Part shown: piece after piece, positions 33,736 through 42,291 of the stretch
How the letters are laid out: every line of letters begins with the position of its first letter
Numbering within the stretch: the stretch's first letter is position 1
Assembly (NCBI RefSeq): GCF_001428545.1
Contig: NZ_LMHZ01000031.1
Location: 52,796 to 95,504 of the forward strand
Length of the DNA: 42,709 nucleotides
Origin: Noviherbaspirillum sp. Root189
GTDB taxonomy: Bacteria; Pseudomonadota; Gammaproteobacteria; Burkholderiales; Burkholderiaceae_D
Direction of reading: 5' to 3'
Position numbers and translations under genes: made by a program
The notes under the pieces: generated by a model
Database searches by the model: none
What the model was told of the DNA's origin: nothing
Seen by the model: only the letters and a program-made list of their open reading frames with translations

Positions 33736-35813
33736 ACAGCGACCCACATCAAAAGGTCCAGATCGGCCACCTTCAGCGTGACGCCTATCTCTATGTGCGC
33801 CAGTCGACGTTGAGACAAGTGTTTGAGAATACGGAAAGCACCAAGCGTCAATACGCGCTGCGCCAGCGGGCTATTGCCTTGGGATGGCCTGAGGACAGAA
33901 TCATTGTGATCGACAATGACCTTGGACAATCAGGCGCTTCATCAGCGGACCGTGAAGGCTTCCAGCGCCTTGTAGCCGAGGTCGGTGTTGGGCATGCCGG
34001 GATCGTGCTCGGGCTGGAGGTATCACGTCTAGCGCGCAATTCCACAGACTGGCATCGGCTTCTTGAGATCTGCGCGATTACAGATACGCTCATCCTTGAT
34101 GAAGATGGCGTTTATGATCCGGCGCACTTCAATGATCGGCTCTTGCTGGGACTGAAGGGGACGATGAGCGAGGCAGAATTGCATGTGCTGAGGGCACGAT
34201 TGCAGGGGGGAATCCTGAGCAAGGCCAGGCGCGGCGAGTTGGAAATGCGCCCGCCCGTCGGGCTCATCTACAATGCCGAGGGCGCCATCACCCTCGACCC
34301 TGATCAACAGGTGCAGCACTGTCTACGTTGGCTGTTCACCACGTTCCGGCGTACCGGATCAGCGATGGCCACGGCGAGAATTGCCCGTCAAGAAGGATTG
34401 GCATTCCCGCGCCGGTGCGGCAAGGGAGTTCACAAAGGCGAATTGCTATGGACCGGTCTCGATCACAGCCAGGTACTACGCATCTTGCACAACCCAAGAT
34501 ATGCCGGCGCATTCGTCTATGGCCGCACCCATATGCGCAAAACAGTTGATGGGTCAAGCCATATGCAGCGCCTGCCGCAAGATCAATGGGATACGCTGAT
34601 TCCGAATGCACACGCTGGATATATCACCTGGGAAGAGTATGAATGGAACCAGAGACGCCTACATGAAAGTGCACAGGCGATCGGTTCCGATCGGCGCCGC
34701 GGCCCTCCACGCGAAGGCCCCGCGCTACTGCAGGGATTGGTAGTCTGTGGGCGCTGCGGCGGGCGTATGACGGTTCGCTACCATAGTCGCAACAAACAAT
34801 TATGTCCTGAATATGTCTGTCAACGCGAAGGCATTGAGCACGCTGAACCCGTCTGCCAACGTGTCTGCGGCGTTGGCATCGACCAAGCCATCGGTGACCT
34901 ACTCATTGAAGCGGTCAACCCAGTGGCCCTTGAGGTGACACTGGCTGTGCAGCGCGAACTTCAGGCACGCATGGACGAAGCAGAGCGACTGCGTCACAAA
35001 CAAGTCGAGCGTGCTCAGTATGAAGCCGATTTGGCTCAGCGCCGTTATATGCGCGTTGATCCCGACAATCGACTGGTTGCCGATTCCCTTGAAGCGGACT
35101 GGAATCAAAGATTGCGCGTCCTGGCTGAGGCACATGAGGAATATGGGCGTCGCCACGAACAGGATAGGCGCATCCTTACGGACGAACAGCGTACGACCAT
35201 CCTGGCACTCGCCACAGACTTCCCGCGTCTGTGGCGTGACCCTCGTACGCCAGATCGCGAACGCAAGCGAATGATTCGACTCCTTCTAGAAGATGTGACC
35301 TTGAATCGGGATCATCAAATCACCTTGCAGATTCGTTTCAAGGGCGGTGCCCACAAGACGCTTAACCTGCCTCTGCCAATGTCATCCTGGCAAAAAATCG
35401 TTACACCTGCAGAAGTAGTCGCTCAAATCGATGAACTGCTTAACCACCATACGTACTTGCAAATTGCGACTATCCTTAATGAGCGAGGTATCGTCTCGGG
35501 CGCCGGCAAGCGCTTTAACTCTCATATGATCGCTCGTCTTCAACGTAGCTATGGGCTCAAGTCGCGCTACGATCGATTAAGGGAGACTGGGCTGTTAACG
35601 CTTCACGAAATGGCTGATGCGTTGCACCTCTCACCCACTCATGTAAAGATATGGAATCGCCATGGCCTGATTCGTGGACATGCTTACAGTGACAAGAACG
35701 AGTGTTTGTATGAACCGCCAGGTAACAATCCGCCACGGAAATCGCTGGGCGTGAAATTCTCCCGGCGGCTTGCCGACTCACGGGTCGTTACTGATCGCAC
35801 TGGAGAGGTGTAG
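33732..35813 (+). CDS. Large serine recombinase
   Basis: A 693-aa recombinase with three parts. An N-terminal resolvase-type catalytic domain has S25 in YVRQST, GQSGASSADREGF and LEVSRLARNS. A recombinase domain (about 190-330) contains VGLIYNAEG and ILHNPRYAGAFVYGR. A zinc ribbon begins LVVCGRCGGRMTV, followed by a coiled region (MDEAERLRHKQVERAQYEAD). The C-terminal third has an additional HTH-like stretch (LTLHEMADALHLSPTHVKIW). It should integrate and excise the element at a short core. The stop TAG is one base before the ATG of the split DUF5372-like gene. Confidence 0.92.
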   Translation: MNSDPHQKVQIGHLQRDAYLYVRQSTLRQVFENTESTKRQYALRQRAIALGWPEDRIIVIDNDLGQSGASSADREGFQRLVAEVGVGHAGIVLGLEVSRLARNSTDWHRLLEICAITDTLILDEDGVYDPAHFNDRLLLGLKGTMSEAELHVLRARLQGGILSKARRGELEMRPPVGLIYNAEGAITLDPDQQVQHCLRWLFTTFRRTGSAMATARIARQEGLAFPRRCGKGVHKGELLWTGLDHSQVLRILHNPRYAGAFVYGRTHMRKTVDGSSHMQRLPQDQWDTLIPNAHAGYITWEEYEWNQRRLHESAQAIGSDRRRGPPREGPALLQGLVVCGRCGGRMTVRYHSRNKQLCPEYVCQREGIEHAEPVCQRVCGVGIDQAIGDLLIEAVNPVALEVTLAVQRELQARMDEAERLRHKQVERAQYEADLAQRRYMRVDPDNRLVADSLEADWNQRLRVLAEAHEEYGRRHEQDRRILTDEQRTTILALATDFPRLWRDPRTPDRERKRMIRLLLEDVTLNRDHQITLQIRFKGGAHKTLNLPLPMSSWQKIVTPAEVVAQIDELLNHHTYLQIATILNERGIVSGAGKRFNSHMIARLQRSYGLKSRYDRLRETGLLTLHEMADALHLSPTHVKIWNRHGLIRGHAYSDKNECLYEPPGNNPPRKSLGVKFSRRLADSRVVTDRTGEV

Positions 35814-35814
35814 T

Positions 35815-35831
35815 ATGAAACAAAAGCCTTG
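35815..35831 (+). CDS. DUF5372-like protein, start codon and first five codons (right end of the element)
   Basis: GGAGAGG (35802-35808) lies 6 nt before ATG AAA CAA AAG CCT, after which the element ends in TTG. In place the frame runs into IS3 DNA (CRASSLCRPC, then stop). If the right end is joined to the left end at the shared TTG, the frame continues TGG AAC AAG and encodes MKQKP followed by WNKQS and the conserved DUF5372-like body, 102 aa in total. Confidence 0.7.
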
Positions 35832-36457
35832 TCGCGCCAGCAGCCTTTGCCGTCCATGCTGATGGCGATGTCGTGGTCCTTGAGCAGCTGCGTGAATTCG
35901 AGGCTGGTAAACTGACTGCCCTGATCGGTGTTGAAGATTTCCGGCGCGCCGTAGCGCCGGATCGCCTCCTGCACGGCCTCAATGCAGAAATCCGTCGTCA
36001 GCGTGTTCGACAGACGCCATGACAGCACGCGTCGGCTGGCCCAGTCCATCACCGCAAACAGGTACACGAAGCCACGCTTCATCGGGATGTACGTGATGTC
36101 AGCGGCAAACACCTGGTTGGGCCGACTGATCTCCAGATTGCGCAGCAGGTACGGATAGACCGGATGTGCGGGATGGCGGCGGCTGGTATTGGGCTTCTTG
36201 TATAGCGCCTCGATGCTCATCTTCTTCATCAGCGTGGCCACATGCTTGCGGCCGACCTGATGGCCTTCCCGCTTGAGCATGTCGCGCAGCATGCGGCTGC
36301 CGGCAATTGGATGCTCCAGATGCAGTTCATCCATGCGGCGCATCAGCGCCAGCTCGGCTTCACTGGCCTCCTGGGGACGGTAGTACGCCGTCGAACGCGC
36401 CAGCGACAGAATCTGACATTGCTGCGTCACCGGCAGAGCGTGGGTGCGATCGATCAT
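35832..36457 (-). pseudogene. IS3 orfB, N-terminal part
   Basis: Starts MIDRTHALPVTQQCQILSLA at 36457, overlapping the orfA stop. The HTH_21-like region is followed by the integrase core: [10 protein letters not shown] (first Asp), IFNTDQGSQFTS (second Asp) and ISMDGKGCWRD, where the insert cuts. The remaining residues before the natural stop are at 32259-32460. In place, the frame continues into the serine-recombinase element for some 45 foreign codons. Confidence 0.88.
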
Positions 36458-36765
36458 TTCCTTGCGCTCAGCAATCCCGCTTTGGTGAGCGCGCCGCTTA
36501 AAAAATCGATCTCCAATGCCTGCTGTCCGATCTTGGCGTGCAACTCCTTCAGATCCGGCAAGCTCTCTTTCTCGCCGGCCGCAGTGCCGCCGTCAAATAC
36601 GTCTGCCGCCCGCTCCAGCAACTGCCGCTTCCACTCGGTTACCTGGTTCGGATGGACTTCGTATTGCTGCGCTATCTCGGTCAATGTCTTGTCGCCGCGT
36701 AGCGCCGCCAATGCCACCTTGGCCTTGAAACTCCCTGAGTGATTCCGCCTCGTTCTCTTGGTCAT
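36454..36765 (-). CDS. IS3-family orfA transposase protein
   Basis: A 103-aa HTH_Tnp_1 protein: MTKRTRRNHSGSFKAKVALA, LRGDKTLTEIAQQYEVHPNQ and VTEWKRQLLERAADVF, with a leucine-zipper-like end. AGGAG lies 7 nt before ATG 36765. It overlaps orfB by four bases (ATGA). OrfA binds the terminal repeats and can be fused to OrfB by -1 frameshifting in this family. Confidence 0.88.
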   Translation of the reverse strand: MTKRTRRNHSGSFKAKVALAALRGDKTLTEIAQQYEVHPNQVTEWKRQLLERAADVFDGGTAAGEKESLPDLKELHAKIGQQALEIDFLSGALTKAGLLSARK

Positions 36766-36921
36766 GCTGTTGCTCCTGTAATCGGCCTTGCGGCCGAGAT
36801 TGTGAAGCAAAGCTGCCACTTATCCTACTGTCCGAATTTCTGGGGCCACCTCTGGGATAGCTTTCACGGGCGCTGTCAACTTAACGTCACCGGAGCAAAA
36901 AGAGGACTGTCCGACCGTTGC

Positions 36922-37179
36922 TTAGAATAAGGTAGACGAATGATGGGTGACGCCGGCGAGGTAATGCGAGACGGCGAAGCGTCTGGTCAGCTGAGTGCGA
37001 TGCTGCACTACGCCCAGATGCTGACGCCTAATCGCAAAATGCTGCCGGATCGGCCCGAAGTTGGACAAAAATTGTTGGGTACGCCCGGGTGTGCGAAAAC
37101 CCTTCATCCAGCGTTCGCGTTCCCGTGTCGGTTGATGACTATGCTCGGCCCGGTTGTTGACCCTGGTTGCCGCTTTCAT
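36922..37179 (-). pseudogene. IS6-family transposase, C-terminal remnant
   Basis: About 85 codons: VNNRAEHSHQPTRERERWMK, GFRTPGRTQQFLSNFGPIRQ and HFAIRRQH. This is the end of an IS6-type DDE transposase, with the catalytic Glu of NNRAE. The N-terminal two thirds are absent, and no IS6 terminal repeat was identified. It lies between the IS3 element and the right-hand metabolic genes. Confidence 0.75.
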
Positions 37180-37741
37180 GAAGACATGTTTAACCGCCGC
37201 GACCGCGCAATTCTCAAATTAAATACAGTACGTTTGACATCTGTAATCATCAAGGCCTCTGTTCATTGAATAAATGTGAACAAAGCTTCAACACAGAAAA
37301 TCGCTATCGTAGCCCATCTAAAATTGACCCTGCCTCGGTTCTACGTACAGCGTGTCACGCATGTGAACACGTTCATAGCAAAGAGTGGGAAAAGTTAAGA
37401 ATCAACTTTCGCGACATCCGCCCGACCTGGAGCTATACGATTAAACCAAGACCTTCCTGAATCAATTAATTTGATCAAGTTATTTACCGCTAATTCTTTA
37501 CCTCTATCCGACGCTATTTCATGGCATCGGTATGTCTATACCAAGAGCAGTAAGACTTGGTGCTTGTCTACGACAAATACAGCCGGGGTCGATTCGTAGT
37601 GGCGCATCTTCATTGGTAAGAGCCGGAGTGATGGCGCATAAGCATAGATGGGAGAAAGCCCGATATAACTCAGTTGGCATACGATTTGCATAAACCGTGG
37701 CGCAGGGAAAACTGCGAATTATAAACTTTAGGGAGTTAGGA
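37180..37741. other. A/T-rich intergenic stretch before the second CoA-transferase
   Basis: No gene recognised. The DNA is clearly richer in A and T than the catabolic island. A short inverted repeat ATCAA-TTAAT-TTGAT lies at about 37461-37475 and may be a regulator site. The promoter for the next operon should lie here, but no clear hexamer pair was chosen. Confidence 0.35.
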
Positions 37742-38971
37742 ATGCGATCCAGTGAAAAAAACACGCATAAGGATATCGATAAGCGCCCACTTGCTGGAAT
37801 CCGTGTGCTCGATATGACACGTGTGTTTTCAGGTCCTTGGGGTACGCAAATTCTTGGCGATCTCGGTGCCGACGTTATCAAAATAGAGCAGCCTGGTCGG
37901 GGCGATGATCAGCGTCGTCTCGGCCCCCCCTTCCTCCTGGACCGAAGCGGCCAGAAAACCAGCGAATCTAGTTACTATCTTAGCGTAAACCGCAACAAAC
38001 GTTCAGTCGCTTTAGATATTAAAACACTGGAAGGACAAGAGGCTATCAAAAAACTAGCTGAAAAAAGCGATGTTTTTATCGAGAATTTCAAGGTGGGTAA
38101 TCTAGCCAAATACGGCCTCGATTATGAAAACCTGGCAAGCATCAATCCGCGCATCATATATTGCTCAATCAGCGGCTTTGGCCAAACTGGACCGCGGAGC
38201 CAACAGATGGGTTATGACACCGCAATCCAGGCTATGTGTGGCGTTATGAGCGTAACAGGCAAGCCAGATGAAGAACAAGGTGGTGAGCCGTTGAAGGTCG
38301 GGCTTGTTTTATCTGACATGATGGCGGGCACTTATGCAGCGATGGCCATCCAAGCCGCCCTCTATGCACGTGACACACGGGAAGATGCACTCGGTCAATA
38401 CATTGACATATCGATGTTCGATGCTCAGTTGGCCGCCATGTCACATCAAGCTAGCCATTATTTGGTTTCGGGCCAAATACCCGGTCGGTTTGGTAATGGA
38501 GCACCGTCGGTTTCCCCATCAAATGCATTTCGCTGTATGGACGGAAAAATTGTGATTGTTGCAGGAAACGACGATCAATTCCGGCGATTATGCAACGTTC
38601 TTGATCTACTCGAATTAGTAGAGGATGAGCGTTACCTAAGTAACAGCATGCGGGTCGTTAATCGCCACTCTCTCCACAAAATAATTGAGGACAAGCTCAG
38701 AATTAATACGAAAACCTATTGGTTGAAGATATTGGAAGAGGCGCATCTTGTGGCCGCTCCGATTAATACACTCGATGAAGCGCTTGCGGATCCGCAAGCT
38801 CACGCACGAGAGATCGTTCGGCACGTTGAGCATATTAGTGGCGGCACCGTCCCACTTGTTACATCGCCGATGCGTCTGTCGCGCACTCCGCTTGACCGGT
38901 ATGCAGCGCCGCCAACTTGCGGCCAGCATACCGCAGAGGTGCTTGAAGAATTACTCGGAATATCTCGATAA
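37742..38971 (+). CDS. CaiB/BaiF family III CoA-transferase
   Basis: A 409-aa enzyme. RPLAGIRVLDMTRVFSGPWG opens the family domain; LGADVIKIEQPGRGDDQR, LSVNRNKRSVALDIKT and SISGFGQTGP follow. D192 in LVLSDMMAG is the expected catalytic Asp. Start 37742 is chosen for GGGAG about 7 nt upstream; an in-frame ATG at 37697 is possible. It is only distantly like the CoA-transferase at 5319 and its codons are more A/T rich, so it was probably acquired separately. The 37-bp gap to the Bug receptor gene suggests an operon. Confidence 0.9.
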   Translation: MRSSEKNTHKDIDKRPLAGIRVLDMTRVFSGPWGTQILGDLGADVIKIEQPGRGDDQRRLGPPFLLDRSGQKTSESSYYLSVNRNKRSVALDIKTLEGQEAIKKLAEKSDVFIENFKVGNLAKYGLDYENLASINPRIIYCSISGFGQTGPRSQQMGYDTAIQAMCGVMSVTGKPDEEQGGEPLKVGLVLSDMMAGTYAAMAIQAALYARDTREDALGQYIDISMFDAQLAAMSHQASHYLVSGQIPGRFGNGAPSVSPSNAFRCMDGKIVIVAGNDDQFRRLCNVLDLLELVEDERYLSNSMRVVNRHSLHKIIEDKLRINTKTYWLKILEEAHLVAAPINTLDEALADPQAHAREIVRHVEHISGGTVPLVTSPMRLSRTPLDRYAAPPTCGQHTAEVLEELLGISR

Positions 38972-39008
38972 AGCCAATAATAATCTTATCCTTTAATAGG
39001 AGACAAAA

Positions 39009-39965
39009 GTGATAATACGTTCCATCTTGCCGATAATTTTTGCCTGTATGATGCCACTCGCTTCTTTTGCACAAGGTGTCCCGACCAGGATAATAGTGCC
39101 GTTTGCTGCTGGTGGTGCCACAGACGCAGTTGCACGAGGATTGGCCGCACGCTTGGCAGACAGCTGGAATCAAACGGTGATTGTTGAGAACAGACCGGGT
39201 GCAGCAGGAACTATAGGTTCACGTCATGTCGCCTCATCTCCGCCAGATGGGCGAACATTATTGATTGTTGCAAGCGGCCATGCGATCAATGAGTTGGTGC
39301 ATGAAAAGCTGCCCTATAAGACGCTGGATGACTTTACGCCTATTGCACAAGTTGTCGATGTGCCGAATGTATTGCTGGTGCCGAAGGATAGTCCGTATAA
39401 AAACGTTATGGAACTGGTATCAGCCTCCAAAGAGAATCCTCGCGTTTTGTCGTATGGTACCTCCGGTGTAGGAACCTCTGTTCACCTGGCCGGCGAACTG
39501 CTTAAAGCCATGACCGGTGCAAGTATGGAGGTAATATTTTTCAAGGGAGATTCAGAGTCCCTCATCAATGTCGTCGGCGGGCATATCCCCGTTAGCATAA
39601 ACACTGTTCCGGGAGCCAAAAAGCAGATTGACGGCGGCAATGTGCGAGCACTTGGCGTGACATCAAGGCAACGCGTGCCAAGTTTGGGAAACATTCCGAC
39701 AATCGCTGAGTCAGGAGTATCGGGCTATGAGGTCAGCACTTGGTTCGGTATTCTTGGACCCAAAGGCATGAATCCAGAATCGGTAAGGCGTATAAACGCT
39801 GACATCCATACTGCCATGGCTTCCCCGAATTTCGCTAAACAATTGACCGATATGGGAATGATTATCAAAGTCGGCACACCTTCTGATTTTGATGATTTAA
39901 TCCGTAGTGAGATCAACAAATGGCGACCTATAGTCAAGCGCTTGGACTTGCGTGGAAAGAATTAA
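39009..39965 (+). CDS. Bug-family (TctC-like) periplasmic solute-binding protein
   Basis: A 318-aa exported receptor. It starts at GTG 39009 after AGGAGA. The signal peptide IIRSILPIIFACMMPLASFA ends near residue 22. The mature protein shows the Bug hallmarks PTRIIVPFAAGGATDAVARG, VIVENRPGAAGTIGS, YGTSGVGTSVHLAGE, VPSLGNIPTIAESGVSGYEV and WFGILGPKG. These receptors bind carboxylates, and are often found with CoA-transferases in Burkholderiales. No TctA/TctB membrane genes are present here, so it may serve a transporter elsewhere or signalling. Confidence 0.92.
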   Translation: MIIRSILPIIFACMMPLASFAQGVPTRIIVPFAAGGATDAVARGLAARLADSWNQTVIVENRPGAAGTIGSRHVASSPPDGRTLLIVASGHAINELVHEKLPYKTLDDFTPIAQVVDVPNVLLVPKDSPYKNVMELVSASKENPRVLSYGTSGVGTSVHLAGELLKAMTGASMEVIFFKGDSESLINVVGGHIPVSINTVPGAKKQIDGGNVRALGVTSRQRVPSLGNIPTIAESGVSGYEVSTWFGILGPKGMNPESVRRINADIHTAMASPNFAKQLTDMGMIIKVGTPSDFDDLIRSEINKWRPIVKRLDLRGKN

Positions 39966-40005
39966 CCGGACGTCGTCTGATCGCATGTCGTTTAACGGCG
40001 GAGAC

Positions 40006-40152
40006 TCAAGCAGCGATGCCAACGCGTTGCTCTTGCTTTGCGCTGGCGAACAAATTAATTTGCTCTGTGCCGTCGCCGGTCACCGCCGGGCCTTCAATCC
40101 TGTAGTGCTGAAAATTGCCAGTTAAAAGCGTAAATACTGCGTGATTCGTCAC
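40006..40152 (-). CDS. Possible 48-aa protein, unrecognised
   Basis: A minus-strand frame from GTG 40152 reads TNHAVFTLLTGNFQHYRIEG, then PAVTGDGTEQINLFASAKQE and ends QRVGIAA. Its composition is protein-like, and it may be the C-terminal stub of a lost gene or a small gene. Only a poorly spaced GGAG lies at the start. I cannot assign a family. Confidence 0.25.
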   Translation of the reverse strand: MTNHAVFTLLTGNFQHYRIEGPAVTGDGTEQINLFASAKQEQRVGIAA

Positions 40153-40188
40153 TCCAATTACAGAGCTAGTATTATCGGAAAATAACTC

Positions 40189-40206
40189 GTCCTACCGCCC
40201 GGCGAT
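40189..40206. promoter_or_regulatory. Candidate operator, site D, upstream of the ETF-QO gene
   Basis: GTCCTACCGCCCGGCGAT is the inverse of the 18-mer; 13 of 18 positions match site B including an 11-base identical block CCGGGCGGTAG (read on the minus strand). It lies 386 bp before the ETF-QO start in an otherwise empty 626-bp stretch (39966-40591) in which no large gene is seen. It may link ETF-QO to the regulation of the left-hand island. Confidence 0.35.
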
Positions 40207-40591
40207 TAAACTTCATTGATGAGACAGGCTGCAATATTGTCATGACGTGCCGCTACGATCGTACGGAGCCTAGGCAGGATTTGCTACTTAAGGACGCAGT
40301 ACCTGTACGCCAGAACGTGCATAGCGTAGAGCGGCGCGTCGAAGTCATGTTGGAAATTTGGGCCACGTTTGTCAACAACACCGAAGACGTATTTTGTTGT
40401 GAGCAATATTCCACGCAGGTCTAGAGGCAGTGGTCGTAGCGAACATGTCACTCGCGTCATGGTCTAGTGGCATTTTAAAGGATGGACAAAGTTGTTCAAT
40501 GCATTATGTGAACGCACTTAGTTCTTAAACACACTTCGATTCACTTTCGACGTGCAGAGTAACTTACTATCAAATACTGCTTTTATTCTTT

Positions 40592-42268
40592 ATGACCATC
40601 GGTTTAAACCTTATAGAACAATACGGCCCGCGCGAAGCGATGGAATACCATGTCGTCATTGTCGGCGGCGGTCCGGCCGGGCTGTCGGCCGCCATTCGCC
40701 TCAAGCAGCTGGCCGCCGAACAAGGCCGCGAAGTGTCGGTCTGCGTGTTGGAAAAAGGCAGTGAAGTCGGCGCCCATATCCTGTCGGGCGCCGTCATGGA
40801 CCCGATCGCCATCAATGAACTGTTCCCCAACTGGAAGGAACTCGGCGCGCCACTCCATACCCCGGTCAGCGAAGACCGCTTCCTGTTCCTGAGCGAAACC
40901 AAGGCCACCAAAACCCCCGGCTGGATGCTGCCGGCCTGCTTCCAGAACCATGGCAACTATGTGATCTCGCTGGCCAATGTGGTGCGCTGGCTGGGCCAGC
41001 AGGCCGAAGCCCTGGGCGTGGAAATCTTCCCCGGCTTCCCGGCGGCCGAAGTGCTGTACACCGACGACGGTGCGGTCAAGGGCGTGGCCACCGGCAACAT
41101 GGGCGTGGACCGCCATGGCAATCCCACCGACGCCTTCCAGCTGGGCATGGAACTGCATGCCAAGTACACCTTCTTTGCCGAAGGCGCGCGCGGCCATCTG
41201 GGCAAGCAACTGATGACCAGGTACCACCTCAACAAGGACAGCGACCCGCAAACCTATGCCATCGGTATCAAGGAACTGTGGGAAATCGATCCGAAGATGC
41301 ATCAGCCCGGCCTGGTGATCCACACCGCTGGCTGGCCGCTGGATGCCGATACCTATGGCGGCTCGTTCCTGTATCACCTGGAAAACAACCAGGTCGCGGT
41401 CGGCTACGTGGTTGGCCTGGCGTACCAGAACCCGTACCTGTCGCCGTACGAGGAATTCCAGCGCTACAAGACGCATCCGGCCATCCGCACGTTCTTTGAA
41501 GGCGGCAAGCGCATTTCCTACGGTGCCCGGGCATTGGTGGCCGGCGGCCTGCAGTCGCTGCCCAAATTCACCTTCCCGGGCGGGGCGCTGATCGGCTGCG
41601 ATGCCGGCTTTTTGAATGCGGCGCGCATCAAGGGCAGCCATGCGGCGATGAAGACTGGCATGCTGGCCGCTGAAGCGGCGTTTGCGGCGCTGGGGCAAGC
41701 GCGCCAGCAGGATGAATTGACGGCGTATGCGGACGGCTTCAAGGCATCGTGGCTGCATGAAGAGTTGCACAAGGCGCGCAACTTCAAGCCGTTCATGGCC
41801 CGCGGCTTGTACACCGGCACGCTGATGGTGGGGATCGATCAGGTGCTGTTTCGCGGCAAGGCGCCGTGGACCTTGCGCCACAAGCATGCCGACCATGAAT
41901 GCCTGCGTCCGGCCTCGGAATTCCAGCCTATTCAGTACCCGAAGCCGGATGGCAAGCTGACCTTTGACCGCCTGTCGTCGGTGTTCATTTCCAACACCAA
42001 CCATGCCGAAGAGCAGCCGGTGCACCTGACGCTGGAGTCGTCACGAATTCCGGTGGAAATTAACTTGAAGCGCTTTGCCGGTCCAGAGCAGCGCTACTGC
42101 CCGGCGGGCGTGTACGAATTCGTCAGGGAAGAGTCGGGTGAGGACCGTCTACAGATCAATGCGCAGAACTGTGTGCATTGCAAGACCTGCGACATCAAGG
42201 ATCCAACCCAGAATATTGTCTGGGTCACGCCCGAGGGCGGCGGCGGTCCCAACTATCCCAATATGTAA
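40592..42268 (+). CDS. Electron transfer flavoprotein-ubiquinone oxidoreductase
   Basis: A 558-aa membrane-associated enzyme that passes electrons from reduced ETF to quinone. The FAD motif VVIVGGGPAGLSAA is near residue 22, followed by EKGSEVGAHILSGAV, then SFLYHLENNQVAVGYV, YGARALVAGGLQSLPKF and FPGGALIGCDAGFLNAARIK. The [4Fe-4S] cluster is held by C503 (RYCPAGVYE), C527, C530 and C533 (NCVHCKTCDIKDPTQN). All four are present and the length is normal. It serves acyl-CoA dehydrogenases such as that at 866; no etfA or etfB gene is in the window. The start is less sure because the first residues (MTIGLNLIEQYG) differ from the common one and no strong ribosome site is seen. The high G/C codon use contrasts with the preceding 3 kb. 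Confidence 0.95.
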   Translation: MTIGLNLIEQYGPREAMEYHVVIVGGGPAGLSAAIRLKQLAAEQGREVSVCVLEKGSEVGAHILSGAVMDPIAINELFPNWKELGAPLHTPVSEDRFLFLSETKATKTPGWMLPACFQNHGNYVISLANVVRWLGQQAEALGVEIFPGFPAAEVLYTDDGAVKGVATGNMGVDRHGNPTDAFQLGMELHAKYTFFAEGARGHLGKQLMTRYHLNKDSDPQTYAIGIKELWEIDPKMHQPGLVIHTAGWPLDADTYGGSFLYHLENNQVAVGYVVGLAYQNPYLSPYEEFQRYKTHPAIRTFFEGGKRISYGARALVAGGLQSLPKFTFPGGALIGCDAGFLNAARIKGSHAAMKTGMLAAEAAFAALGQARQQDELTAYADGFKASWLHEELHKARNFKPFMARGLYTGTLMVGIDQVLFRGKAPWTLRHKHADHECLRPASEFQPIQYPKPDGKLTFDRLSSVFISNTNHAEEQPVHLTLESSRIPVEINLKRFAGPEQRYCPAGVYEFVREESGEDRLQINAQNCVHCKTCDIKDPTQNIVWVTPEGGGGPNYPNM

Positions 42269-42291
42269 TGTTCACTAATACCAATCCCAAG

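Larger units (their letters stand above)
32461..35831 (+). mobile_element. Serine-recombinase integrative element inserted in IS3 orfB
   Basis: The element is bounded by TTG at both ends. Left junction: CACGAACACG-TTG-GAACAAG. Right junction: ACAAAAGCC-TTG-TCGCGCC. The intact IS3 sequence would read CACGAACACG-TTG-TCGCGCC. It carries, in order, the body of a DUF5372-like gene, an HTH gene with an A9 shift site, and a large serine recombinase, then the 5' end of the DUF5372-like gene. A short shared core is what large serine recombinases leave. There are no terminal inverted repeats. Confidence 0.8.
32120..36853 (-). mobile_element. IS3-family insertion sequence interrupted by a serine-recombinase element
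   Basis: Terminal repeats AGAGGTGGCCCCATTTGGTT (left, from 32120) and AGAGGTGGCCCCAGAAATTC (right, reading inward from 36853) bound the element. Removing the insert between the two TTG copies (32461 and 35829) leaves about 1,366 bp, normal for IS3. orfA and orfB lie on the minus strand. No clear target duplication was found at the outer ends. Confidence 0.8.

Noticed and set aside
40604-42025. A 473-codon open frame antisense to ETF-QO
   Set aside because: ETF-QO has all its FAD and iron-sulfur motifs in the sense frame; the antisense frame is Gln/Arg/His rich without recognisable domains.
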